DNA from: Erysipelotrichales bacterium | GTDB taxonomy: Bacteria; Bacillota_I; Bacilli_A; Erysipelotrichales; Erysipelotrichaceae | Reading direction: 5' to 3' | Length of the DNA: 64,000 nucleotides | Assembly (NCBI GenBank): GCA_910576855.1 | Contig: CAJTJP010000018.1 | Coordinates: 1 to 64,000 of the forward strand | In this document: piece after piece, positions 16,363 through 24,576 of the stretch | Position numbering within the stretch: position 1 is the first letter of the stretch | How the letters are laid out: the number at the start of each line of letters is the position of its first letter | Translations under genes and position numbers: made by a program | Notes under the pieces: generated by a model | Databases searched by the model: none | What the model was told of the DNA's origin: nothing | What the model saw: only the letters and a program-made list of their open reading frames with translations

Positions 16363-16964
16363 ATGCCTAGAATTGAATGGAAAGGTATAATAGATAATCC
16401 GGCAGATTATCAAAGAGGATACTTATCAGAAATGCGAAAAAACTAAATATGCCTAAAACATTGAATGAAATGATGATAAAAGCATTACCCTTTGTAATCC
16501 CATCAATATTAATTATTTTCATTTCCATGTTTTTGAAAACAACATATGCGAGACAGGTAGTAATCGCTCCTGTTGCCGTTATTTTGGGGTTTATTTGCGG
16601 TGTCTTGGCATTACCGGTACACGAGCTCCTTCATGCAATTGTATATCCGTCCAAATCTGCAGTGGTTATAGGTTTTGTGCCAAAACAGTTTGCGGCAGTC
16701 GCATTGGCATCCTATCCACTCAGGCGAGGCAGATTTATTTTGATGTGCTTACTGCCATATCTGCTCGGAATTATACCAATCACGTTATTTTGCATATCTC
16801 CGCCTACAGCTACTGGAATGAACGGTTTCCTGTTTGGATTATCTATAATGGGATTAACAAGCCCGTATGTGGATAGCTACAATGTATATCAAGTGTTAAG
16901 AGAAACATCGAAAAGCGACAGCATACAATTTTACGGTGATGACCTCTATGTGATTTCTAAGTAA
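16363..16964 (+). pseudogene. Frameshifted DUF3267 membrane protease-like gene
   Basis: Two adjacent frames form one gene. The first, from ATG 16363 with GGAGG 6 bases upstream, reads MPRIEWKGIIDNPADYQRGY and stops at 16446. The second frame (from 16449) continues PKTLNEMMIKALPF and has no ribosome site of its own. One extra A near 16430 would join them as LSENAKKLNMPKTLNEM, the usual beginning of DUF3267 proteins. The rest has several membrane segments and LPVHELLHAIVYP, an HExxH zinc-protease-like motif. It is either a genuine loss of function or a base-call error in an A-run. Confidence 0.75.
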
Positions 16965-17123
16965 CCGTACGATTTTACATGCAATTTTTGTCAGTCTTAA
17001 AAAGTATTTTCACAAAATCCGCTCAGGTATCCAAGGGTTTGGGCGTTTGTTCCCTATAGGCTGAAGATGGTGAACGAGATTTTTTTATATATGCCCCGTC
17101 TGCTGATGAAACAGCCCCTTTGT

Positions 17124-18119
17124 TTACGGCAAAGTGATTTCTTTTACATATGCCGTCGCAAACATACGGCGTATTTCATTTAAGTCATTTGTTTGTCCGA
17201 GCGCGACCATAAGCTTTGTGACACATGCCTCACTTGTCATATCATAGCCTTGAATCACCCCATGCTTCAATGCCTTTTGTCCTGTTTCATAAATCGTAAA
17301 ATCACTGTTTTCATAGAGGCACTGCGAACATACGACAACACTGATGCCGTGATCGACAAGCTGCTCCAGCTTCGCAATCAAATCGCGGCGAATAAAATTG
17401 ATGCCGCCGGCACCGAAAGCTTCTATGACAACGCCTTCATATTGATGATTTAATAAAATATCAAAGATTTCCGGATTCATGCCGGGAATCAACTTGATCA
17501 ACATCACATTTTTACACAGCTGATCATGAAGGGCAAAAGGCAGGTCAGATTCGACAGCCGCATCCCAATCAAGATGCAGACCTCGAGCATCCACAATACC
17601 GACAGGCTGTGCATTTACACTCTCGAAGGCATCAAAGCCCATTGTCCTTACCTTGACACAGCGACTTCCAAGCATTATTTTACGGTTAAAGGCAATATAT
17701 ACCCCCTTCAGCTCACTGCAGGCAGCGGTAAAGGCAACACGAATATTATTGATGCCGTCACTTAATACATGAGTCAAAGGCATTTGTGCACCCGTAATCA
17801 ATACAGGGATCGGCAGACCCGGCAGCATAAAAGACAATGCGCTTGCGGTATATGCCATCGTATCGGTACCATGACTCATTACGATACCGTCATATACACT
17901 TGCGGCCTCATAAATACGCTTCGCAATCGTCTGCCATTCCTCAGGCTGAATATTACTCGAATCAAGATTCAATAAATCCTCGCAATCAATCTCTAAATCC
18001 GCTCCCATATCACCGAGGTACGGCAACAGTTCCTCACTTGTCAGTGCCGGTATCAAGCCTTCGCTGCTTTCCTTACAGGCAATAGTTCCTCCTGTTGATA
18101 AAAATAAAATTCGCTTCAT
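17124..18119 (-). CDS. ansA: L-asparaginase (type I, AnsA-like)
   Basis: The 331-residue enzyme converts asparagine to aspartate and ammonia. The first catalytic motif is ILFLSTGGTIA (residues 4-14) and the second is IVMSHGTDTMAYTA (around residues 78-91), with ITGAQMPL and a conserved C-terminal domain containing VVIEAFGAGG. There is no signal peptide, so it acts in the cytosol. AAGGAG precedes the ATG by 7 bases. It appears monocistronic. Confidence 0.95.
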   Translation of the reverse strand: MKRILFLSTGGTIACKESSEGLIPALTSEELLPYLGDMGADLEIDCEDLLNLDSSNIQPEEWQTIAKRIYEAASVYDGIVMSHGTDTMAYTASALSFMLPGLPIPVLITGAQMPLTHVLSDGINNIRVAFTAACSELKGVYIAFNRKIMLGSRCVKVRTMGFDAFESVNAQPVGIVDARGLHLDWDAAVESDLPFALHDQLCKNVMLIKLIPGMNPEIFDILLNHQYEGVVIEAFGAGGINFIRRDLIAKLEQLVDHGISVVVCSQCLYENSDFTIYETGQKALKHGVIQGYDMTSEACVTKLMVALGQTNDLNEIRRMFATAYVKEITLP

Positions 18120-18203
18120 TACAAACTCCTTATTTCATTATTGTATATTGCATAACGCTAACATTTTACATGAGCGCCGTTAAGAATTCAACTGCTTTCA
18201 TGA

Positions 18204-19004
18204 TTATTTATCATTGATCGGCTTCAGCTCATAAACCAGCAATTCGCTCGGACATGCAAAACGAAACGGAAGCGTTGTAGTACCGATTCCGCATGTGACG
18301 GATAAGATGGAATGCTCGATAGGATAAATACCGCGAGGATACAATCTGCCGCCCTTAGGAAGGAATAATTTTGTCAGATAAGGCAAACGTATTTGACCGC
18401 CGTGTGTATGTCCGCTCATTGTTACAGAAATTTGACTCATATCCAGTCGTTCAACAAAATCAGGCTCATGCAGAAGCAGTATTTGAGTCGGTGCCAATTT
18501 AGCTTGAGTAATGGTTTTGTCCTCATAGCCTGCCAATACATCATCGATCCCGAAGAAGGCTATGCCCAACTGTTCAAATACAATTCGCTCATTACGTAAT
18601 ACAATGAAGCCGCCCTCCTTCATCATATCCGCATAGACGTGCTTTGCCCCTCCTCCGATATCATGATTGCCGTAAACCGCAAGCTTCGCATAGTTCGCAT
18701 GTAATGCCTTCAGAAACGGGGGCAGCAGATAACGCAGTTCTTTCGCACATGCATAGTTATCCATTAAATCTCCGGTAAATACAATAAAATCCGGCTTACA
18801 GCGATTGATTCTGATAATCATTTTCAACATGCTTCTTTTTGAAAAATGCTTATGATAATGCGTATCACTGAAATGAACAATGCGAATCGCCTGCCTCACA
18901 TCACTGTTGAGTGTATATTTTTTTATACGATACAGACTGGGCTCAAGGATAATCATATCAAATAACAATATTGTAAGTAGAATTCCTATCATGATCAATA
19001 ACAT
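18204..19004 (-). CDS. Membrane-anchored metallophosphoesterase (YkuE-like)
   Basis: The 266-residue protein begins with a hydrophobic anchor (MLLIMIGILLTILLFDMIIL). The calcineurin-like motifs follow in order: VHFSDTHYHKH, VFTGDLMDN, AVYGNHDIGGG, and SGHTHGGQIRLP. These bind two metal ions. YkuE-like members lie at the cell surface; the substrate is unknown. GGGGG lies 6 bases before the ATG. Confidence 0.9.
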   Translation of the reverse strand: MLLIMIGILLTILLFDMIILEPSLYRIKKYTLNSDVRQAIRIVHFSDTHYHKHFSKRSMLKMIIRINRCKPDFIVFTGDLMDNYACAKELRYLLPPFLKALHANYAKLAVYGNHDIGGGAKHVYADMMKEGGFIVLRNERIVFEQLGIAFFGIDDVLAGYEDKTITQAKLAPTQILLLHEPDFVERLDMSQISVTMSGHTHGGQIRLPYLTKLFLPKGGRLYPRGIYPIEHSILSVTCGIGTTTLPFRFACPSELLVYELKPINDK

Positions 19005-19143
19005 TTCAATCCCCCTGATTTATTGTATGTATGCATTACTCAACGCTGCATTCAATTATTAGTTTAGCCGTTTTTTATTCAGTTATTTTATGAAATGCTT
19101 GATTCATCCGTTATAAAAGAAGTACTAAAGCATATGAAAGCAT

Positions 19144-19174
19144 AAAAAAACTGTATTCTCTTTTGAGAATACAG
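19144..19174 (-). terminator. Intrinsic terminator after the Glu/Ala-rich protein
   Basis: CTGTATTCTC pairs perfectly with GAGAATACAG around TTTT (19151-19174), and on the minus strand seven T follow. Confidence 0.9.
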
Positions 19175-19183
19175 CCCTGTGCA

Positions 19184-19954
19184 TTAAGCCTTTGTCTTGT
19201 CTTTGTTTTCGGTTTTCACTGCTTTCGACTTTGCGCTTGTTTTCTTGTTTGTTTTAGTACCGGTACTTTTCTTCGTTGCCGGCTTCTTCTTTGTTTCTTT
19301 TTTCGGTTCGCTTTTTGTTTCTGGCTTATCTTCCGCTTCAGTCGCTGCCTGTGCTTCCTGACCATCAGCTTCCTCATTGACAGCTTCTTGTGCAGATTTT
19401 TCAACAGCTTTGACTTCTGTCGCAGTTTCCGCCTCAACAGCTGTTTCCTTTGTATCCGCAGGTTTTTCCGCTTCACTGTTTTCCTCAGCCTTTACAGAAT
19501 CGATAGCTTCAGCGCTCACTGCTTCAGCACCCGCTTCCTCAACAGGTTTTGCTTCAGGCTCAGCTGTTTCCTCTGCTTCAACAGCTTCGCTTTCCTTCAC
19601 AGCGATTTCAGCCTCAACAGCTTCATCCTTTGTTTCAACAGTTTTCTCTGCTTTAGCTTCTTTTACTTCAGCCGCAATTGCTTCCGTTGTTTTTACTTCC
19701 GGCAACAGATTAATAATATAACCGATACCGTAACAGATAAATGCGAACACAAGCAACGGTAAGCTTTGAGACATAAACATGCTGACGATGCTCTGCCACA
19801 TCTGATCCCATACATCGGAGAAGCCCATGCTGTATTGATCCATTGTCATCTTAACGGAATAGAAAACATTCCATGTCATAAATGCAAAGCACAGTAATAA
19901 TAAAACCGCTACTACATAAAACGTGATAGTTATTGTTGAATTTTTTTGTTTCAT
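19184..19954 (-). CDS. Membrane protein with Glu/Ala/Lys-rich low-complexity tail
   Basis: The 256-residue protein has two hydrophobic segments (about residues 8-30 and 65-85). From residue 88 it becomes a low-complexity tail of E, A, V, K and T (for example AVEAEETAEPEAKPVEEAGA) and ends in a very basic segment (KKETKKKPATKKSTGTKT). The tail resembles a histone-H1-like or IF2-like linker and may bind nucleic acid or wall polymers. No family recognised. The coding strand is clear from the start codon, upstream sequence and terminator. Confidence 0.7.
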   Translation of the reverse strand: MKQKNSTITITFYVVAVLLLLCFAFMTWNVFYSVKMTMDQYSMGFSDVWDQMWQSIVSMFMSQSLPLLVFAFICYGIGYIINLLPEVKTTEAIAAEVKEAKAEKTVETKDEAVEAEIAVKESEAVEAEETAEPEAKPVEEAGAEAVSAEAIDSVKAEENSEAEKPADTKETAVEAETATEVKAVEKSAQEAVNEEADGQEAQAATEAEDKPETKSEPKKETKKKPATKKSTGTKTNKKTSAKSKAVKTENKDKTKA

Positions 19955-20288
19955 ATTGATTTCCTTTCCTTTTCTGCCTGTTATATTATGCCATAAAATT
20001 ATGGGAAAAGTATGGTTCTTTCGTGAATTTTTTATGATTTCTATGATGTAACCGCATACAGCATGTGTTTTTTTAAGTCTTTTTAATAAAAATCAGATTT
20101 TTATCATTACCTATGGCTCTGCAAAACATGCAGTAATGATTAAAACAGCTACGGAAAGATAGAAAATTTAGCGTCTTTTCATTGTGATTTTAAGTAATTT
20201 CTGTTAAAATCAAGATATAGGACTTGACAGCTGAAAGCATGAGAATCTGTAATCATGCTTCATAAGGTTAAGCGGGAGGGAAGAAAAA
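19955..20288. other. Intergenic region with HAD-gene promoter
   Basis: No gene is seen in the 334 bases. The right part holds the HAD promoter and an inverted repeat (20224-20260); the left part is the leader of the Glu/Ala-rich protein gene. Confidence 0.5.
20224..20260 (+). promoter_or_regulatory. Promoter with overlapping palindrome before the HAD gene
   Basis: TTGACA (20224-20229), 18 bases, then TGTAAT (20248-20253). An inverted repeat with perfect 8-base arms, AAGCATGA (20235-20242) and TCATGCTT (20253-20260), spans the spacer and the -10, where a repressor would block polymerase. Confidence 0.55.
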
Positions 20289-20918
20289 ATGAACTATACA
20301 CACATCGTATTTGATATTGACGGAACCTTACTTGATAATGCAGAGGCACTCATAACCTCCTTACAAGAGGTCATGAAGGAAGAAACAGATCGCTTGATTC
20401 CGAAAGAGGAGTTGGCATTTTCCATGGGAATGACCGGTGAGGATACGCTGCGCAGACTTCAGGTAAAGGATGTTGAACGCTCAATGAAGCGTTGGATTGA
20501 GCTTTTGGCAAACTATAATCATTTGGTTAAGGTTTATGACGGAATTGAGGAGCTGTTGAAGGAATTAAAGCGACAGGGCTGTCATTTGGGCATTGTTTCC
20601 TCTAAGCCGAGAGAAGTATATAAGAATGATTTTGCGCCATTGCCGATTGCTGCTTATTTTGAAACGGTAGTATGTGCAGATGATACGACTGAGCATAAAC
20701 CGAATGCTGCACCGCTGTTGAAATATATGGAGCTGACCGGCGCAAAGGCTGAGGAAATCTTCTATGTCGGTGACAGCGATTACGATCGTCAATGCGCCTA
20801 TAATGCCGATATTGAATTTGCTGCTGCCGCATGGAATCCAAAGGTTGCCGCAATAACGCTGATGCAGCTGAGAGAACCAAACGATTTGTTTGACTATGTG
20901 TATGAAGAAATAATGTAA
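20289..20918 (+). CDS. HAD-family phosphatase (phosphoglycolate phosphatase-like)
   Basis: The 209-residue protein has the HAD motifs I FDIDGTLLDN (residues 8-17, two catalytic Asp), II LGIVSSKP, III around HKPNAAP, and IV FYVGDSDYDRQCA. A helical cap lies between motifs I and II (residues 18-85), typical of subclass I phosphatases such as PgpB/Gph and pyrophosphatase PpaX. The substrate cannot be told. GGGAGG lies upstream of the ATG. It is monocistronic with a convergent neighbour. Confidence 0.9.
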   Translation: MNYTHIVFDIDGTLLDNAEALITSLQEVMKEETDRLIPKEELAFSMGMTGEDTLRRLQVKDVERSMKRWIELLANYNHLVKVYDGIEELLKELKRQGCHLGIVSSKPREVYKNDFAPLPIAAYFETVVCADDTTEHKPNAAPLLKYMELTGAKAEEIFYVGDSDYDRQCAYNADIEFAAAAWNPKVAAITLMQLREPNDLFDYVYEEIM

Positions 20919-20964
20919 TTTTTCTTTATCAAGAAAATATATCGTTATACAGCTTAAAAGAAAA

Positions 20965-20999
20965 AAATAAATATGCTTTCCGAATACATATTTATTTCT
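20965..20999. terminator. Bidirectional terminator between the HAD gene and tatD
   Basis: AAATAAATATG (20965-20975) pairs with CATATTTATTT (20987-20997). The stem is A/T-rich and U-runs are available on both strands. Confidence 0.6.
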
Positions 21000-21007
21000 T
21001 AAACAAA

Positions 21008-21766
21008 CTATGAGAACAGCTTGAGATAATTCTCTTTCAGCTGTTTTTTTAATTCCTCTGCGGTGATATCATGAAGCTGTGCCAACTTCTCTAAGGTATG
21101 AACGATATACATCGGCTCATTGCGTTTGCCGCGATGCGGATGCGGAGTCAAATACGGGCAATCAGTCTCAACCATAATTCGATCCAAGGGAAGCTGTGTG
21201 ATTACTTCGGGAAGTCCGCGAGCATTTTTAAAGGTCAGCGGTCCGCCTACCGAAATGTACATATCCATATCAATCGCCTCACAGGCTGTTTCAAGGCTAC
21301 CCGAGTAACAATGAAGCAGTCCCTTTCCGCATTTATACTCCTTCAGCAGCTGCATCGTATCACCGGTCGCTTCGCGCATATGAATCAGTACCGGCTTCCC
21401 GCATTTTTGTGCTAATTTCAGCTGACGAATAAACGCCTGCTTCTGTGTTTCACGATCGACATCGTCCCAGTGATAGTCCAAACCGATTTCACCGACCGCA
21501 ATGATTCGCTCATCAAAGATGATATGTTCCAAATAGTGCCAATCCTCATCCTTTAATTCATATAAATCACTCGGATGATAACCGAAGGCAATATCGATCC
21601 ACGAATAATGCTTTTTCAATTCAAACGCTCTTTCAAGCTCACTGCGATTCAGACAGATACATAAAATACGTTCAATATCTGCATCCTTGGCTCTTTCTAA
21701 CAGTTCATCGATTGCCTTATACAATTCATCACAAGTGATATGTGCATGTGTATCAATAATTCCCAT
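21008..21766 (-). CDS. tatD: TatD family metal-dependent hydrolase
   Basis: The 252-residue protein starts MGIIDTHAHI with the metal ligands HxH. AVGEIGLDYHWD (Glu ligand), VLIHMREA, LLHCYSGS and VETDCPYLTPHPHRG follow in the family order. TatD enzymes act as 3'-5' DNases or D-tyrosyl-related hydrolases; the exact substrate is open. AGGAGG precedes the ATG. It lies 8 bases after mnmE in one operon. Confidence 0.95.
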   Translation of the reverse strand: MGIIDTHAHITCDELYKAIDELLERAKDADIERILCICLNRSELERAFELKKHYSWIDIAFGYHPSDLYELKDEDWHYLEHIIFDERIIAVGEIGLDYHWDDVDRETQKQAFIRQLKLAQKCGKPVLIHMREATGDTMQLLKEYKCGKGLLHCYSGSLETACEAIDMDMYISVGGPLTFKNARGLPEVITQLPLDRIMVETDCPYLTPHPHRGKRNEPMYIVHTLEKLAQLHDITAEELKKQLKENYLKLFS

Positions 21767-21774
21767 GATTCCTC

Positions 21775-23109
21775 CTATTTACCTAAACAGAAATTCGCAA
21801 ACAGTGTATCCAGCAAATCCTCACGATGATATTCACCGAGAATCTCCTTTAAGCATCGATATGCCTCTTGAATATCAATCTGTACAAGATCGATCTCACA
21901 TTGATTTGATAATGCCTTATATGCATTTTCCATATGCTGTTTCGCACAATTCAGTAATCCGATTTGTCGCTCATTGTTTAATATCGGTTCATATAATACC
22001 GCTGTATGCCGGTCATAATATTCCTTTAATGCGTTTAGTAACGGATCGATTTGATGCTGCTTCGCACTGATATAAATCTGTTCATTATCCTGTTGCTTCA
22101 ATAAATCACTTTTATTATAGACAATAAGACGAGGCTTATCCTTCGTATCCTCAATCAGGGCATAATCTGTTTCATCTAACGGACGATTGGCATCAAGCAC
22201 CAAAAGAATCAGCTGTGCTTCCTCGATCAGCTGTCTTGTTTTTGCGATGCCGATTTGTTCGATTTTATCATCGCTTTCCCTTAGCCCTGCAGTATCAATC
22301 AGGTGTAATGTGATGCCCTGTAAATGAATACTGCCCTCTACGATATCACGCGTCGTTCCTTCGATATCGGTAACGATTGCTTTTTCCTCCTCCAACAAGG
22401 CATTTAAAAGACTGCTTTTGCCTACATTCGGCTTACCGATAATTGCGGTTTTTACTCCCTCTTTTATGATTTTACCGCTGTTGGAGCGCTGTAAAATTTC
22501 ATCAATACGAGTCAGCCATTGTTGAATGCTCGGAAGTAATACATCATCGGTGAGCTCCTCAATATCGGTATATTCCGGATAATCGATATTGACCTCGATA
22601 TGCGCAATCATATCCAATATTTGCGTGATCAACGGCTCTAACAGCTTCTTTACACTGCCGCGAATCCCGTTAAGCGCCATTTTCGCACTGAGCCGATCGC
22701 CGGCCTCTATCATGTCCATAACCGATTCCGCCTGAGTTAAATCGATACGCCCGTTTAAAAATGCTCGCTGCGTAAATTCACCGGGATTTGCCAAGCGTGC
22801 TCCTTGTCCTAACACAAGCTTAAGAATTTCCTTGGTGATAAAGCGACCGCCGTGACAGTTGATTTCGATTACATCCTCACCGCTGAAGGAATGAGGCTTG
22901 CGAAACAAGGACACTAAAACCTCATCAACTCGCTCTTGATTGTTTGGATCGAGAATAAAGCCATAGGTAATCGTATTTGCCGCCTGCTTTTGTAAATCCT
23001 TGTTAAATAATGTGTCTGCGATTTGAATTGCTTCATCTCCGCTGATGCGAATAATGGAAACTGCACCGTCAGCCAAAGAGGTTGCGATTGCCGCTATCGT
23101 ATCACTCAT
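21775..23109 (-). CDS. mnmE: tRNA modification GTPase MnmE
   Basis: The 444-residue protein makes the 5-carboxymethylaminomethyl group at wobble U34 together with MnmG. It has the N-terminal formyl-THF-binding domain (residues 1-118), a helical domain, and a G domain with GKPNVGKSSLLN (about residue 224), DIEGTTRDIV, DTAGLRESDD and VYNKSDL. The C-terminus ends FCLGK, matching the essential FC(I/L/V)GK motif. AGGTG lies upstream of the ATG. mnmG is not in the window. Confidence 0.97.
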   Translation of the reverse strand: MSDTIAAIATSLADGAVSIIRISGDEAIQIADTLFNKDLQKQAANTITYGFILDPNNQERVDEVLVSLFRKPHSFSGEDVIEINCHGGRFITKEILKLVLGQGARLANPGEFTQRAFLNGRIDLTQAESVMDMIEAGDRLSAKMALNGIRGSVKKLLEPLITQILDMIAHIEVNIDYPEYTDIEELTDDVLLPSIQQWLTRIDEILQRSNSGKIIKEGVKTAIIGKPNVGKSSLLNALLEEEKAIVTDIEGTTRDIVEGSIHLQGITLHLIDTAGLRESDDKIEQIGIAKTRQLIEEAQLILLVLDANRPLDETDYALIEDTKDKPRLIVYNKSDLLKQQDNEQIYISAKQHQIDPLLNALKEYYDRHTAVLYEPILNNERQIGLLNCAKQHMENAYKALSNQCEIDLVQIDIQEAYRCLKEILGEYHREDLLDTLFANFCLGK

Positions 23110-23302
23110 GTTATCACCTGCCGCTCTTATGCATTATTGTATCATACTTTTTATCCTCAGCGCTGAAAAGATAGAAAAAATTAACAACCTGGTTTGTCCA
23201 CGGCACTTTATGTTCCACATTATTAATTTTATGTCTATAAATTTTGGCGGGAAATTACATTTAAAACAAGAATAAACTGCCGGTTGACAAGAGCCTAGAT
23301 AC

Positions 23303-23337
23303 AAAAAACGATATAGACGCACAAGCCGTCTATATCG
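23303..23337 (-). terminator. Terminator of the PTS-nagA operon
   Basis: CGATATAGACG (23309-23319) pairs with CGTCTATATCG (23327-23337) over 11 bases; on the minus strand six T follow. It lies about 100 bases past nagA. Confidence 0.9.
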
Positions 23338-23439
23338 CATCTGTTTATCTTAATTTATATTTCGTTTTGTTTTACTATTATTCTGAGATTGAAACCGCTG
23401 AGCATATTTCAACCTTTTTTTCATTACGTATGGGGTAAA

Positions 23440-24576
23440 CTAAGAAATCATGGCTTTTCCTTTATAATAGGTTTGCTGAATTTGAAAAGCTGAATCAAGC
23501 ACACAGAGATCAGCGTTGAAGCCGACACGTATTTGTCCTTTTTTATTATGAACACCTATCAAGGTCGCCGGATTTAAGGATGCAGCATGTAAAGCGTCCA
23601 CCACTGTAAAACCGCCGTACTGTACGGCATTGGCAACTGCCTGTGCCATACTCAGTGTACTTCCGGCAAGCTGATTGGTACCGTGAATATATGCAGCCTT
23701 ATTCTTTACAGTTACAAGAATTCCGTCCATTTGGTAATCACCTTCCGCTAATCCCTTTGCACTTAAGGAATCGGTAATAAGGATTAGCTTATCCTTTGGT
23801 TTTGTTTTATACAAGAGTCTTAACAGTTCAAAAGATACATGCTTGCCGTCGGCAATCACCTCACAATAACAATCATCCAGCAGCATTGCCGCACCTAAGG
23901 TGCCGACCTCACGATGATGAATCCCTCTCATCGCATTGCCGCAATGAGTAAAATCAATCATGCCGTGAGCCGCAGCATTACATGCCTGTGCATATGTCAT
24001 ATCAGTATGTCCGCCGGCAATTTTCACCTGTTTGCTTACCAGTGTATCCATTAACGCAAAGTCAAAGTCTGCTTCACAAGCCAAAGCACAAAGCTTTATT
24101 GCCCTTTCATGTTGACCGACAATTTCTTGCCATTTTGAAATGTCCGGCGCTAAAACGCTTTTTTCGTTCATTGCGCCTAACTGCCTTTTTGAAATAAACG
24201 GACCTTCTAAATAGACACCTAATACATCTGCACAACAGCGCTTTTCCTCCAGAGTACAGATTGCATCTATGGCCTTTCGCATGGAAAGAACGGAGGAGCT
24301 GTAAGGTGAAATCAACAGAGATGTCGTTCCTTCCTTGGGCAGATGCGATAACCATTGATAAATTTTTAACCGATCTGCTTCCATGATTTCACATCCGTAT
24401 CCGCCGTGGGTATGGATATCAATAAATCCCGGAGCAATTATCGCATCGCCGTAATCAATCACATCTGTACCCCTATCATCAGAGATATCAACGATACAGC
24501 TTTCCTTTACGGAAATTGTCGCTTCTCTCAATTCATTTTCTAATAAAACCTTGTTGCTTCTTATTTTAATCGTCAT
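23440..24576 (-). CDS. nagA: N-acetylglucosamine-6-phosphate deacetylase NagA
   Basis: The 378-residue enzyme removes acetate from GlcNAc-6-P. The motifs are APGFIDIHTHGGYG (metal-binding HxH), GVYLEGPFIS (metal-binding Glu), GGHTDM, HCGNAMRGIHHRE, and the catalytic Asp in LITDSLSAKGL, followed by STLSMAQAV. The ATG at 24576 overlaps the PTS stop as TAATG and is preferred over the longer open frame, which would run 90 bases into the PTS gene. It is the last gene of the PTS operon, which suggests that the imported sugar is an N-acetylated hexosamine. A GalNAc-6-P substrate (AgaA-like) is equally possible. Confidence 0.93.
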   Translation of the reverse strand: MTIKIRSNKVLLENELREATISVKESCIVDISDDRGTDVIDYGDAIIAPGFIDIHTHGGYGCEIMEADRLKIYQWLSHLPKEGTTSLLISPYSSSVLSMRKAIDAICTLEEKRCCADVLGVYLEGPFISKRQLGAMNEKSVLAPDISKWQEIVGQHERAIKLCALACEADFDFALMDTLVSKQVKIAGGHTDMTYAQACNAAAHGMIDFTHCGNAMRGIHHREVGTLGAAMLLDDCYCEVIADGKHVSFELLRLLYKTKPKDKLILITDSLSAKGLAEGDYQMDGILVTVKNKAAYIHGTNQLAGSTLSMAQAVANAVQYGGFTVVDALHAASLNPATLIGVHNKKGQIRVGFNADLCVLDSAFQIQQTYYKGKAMIS

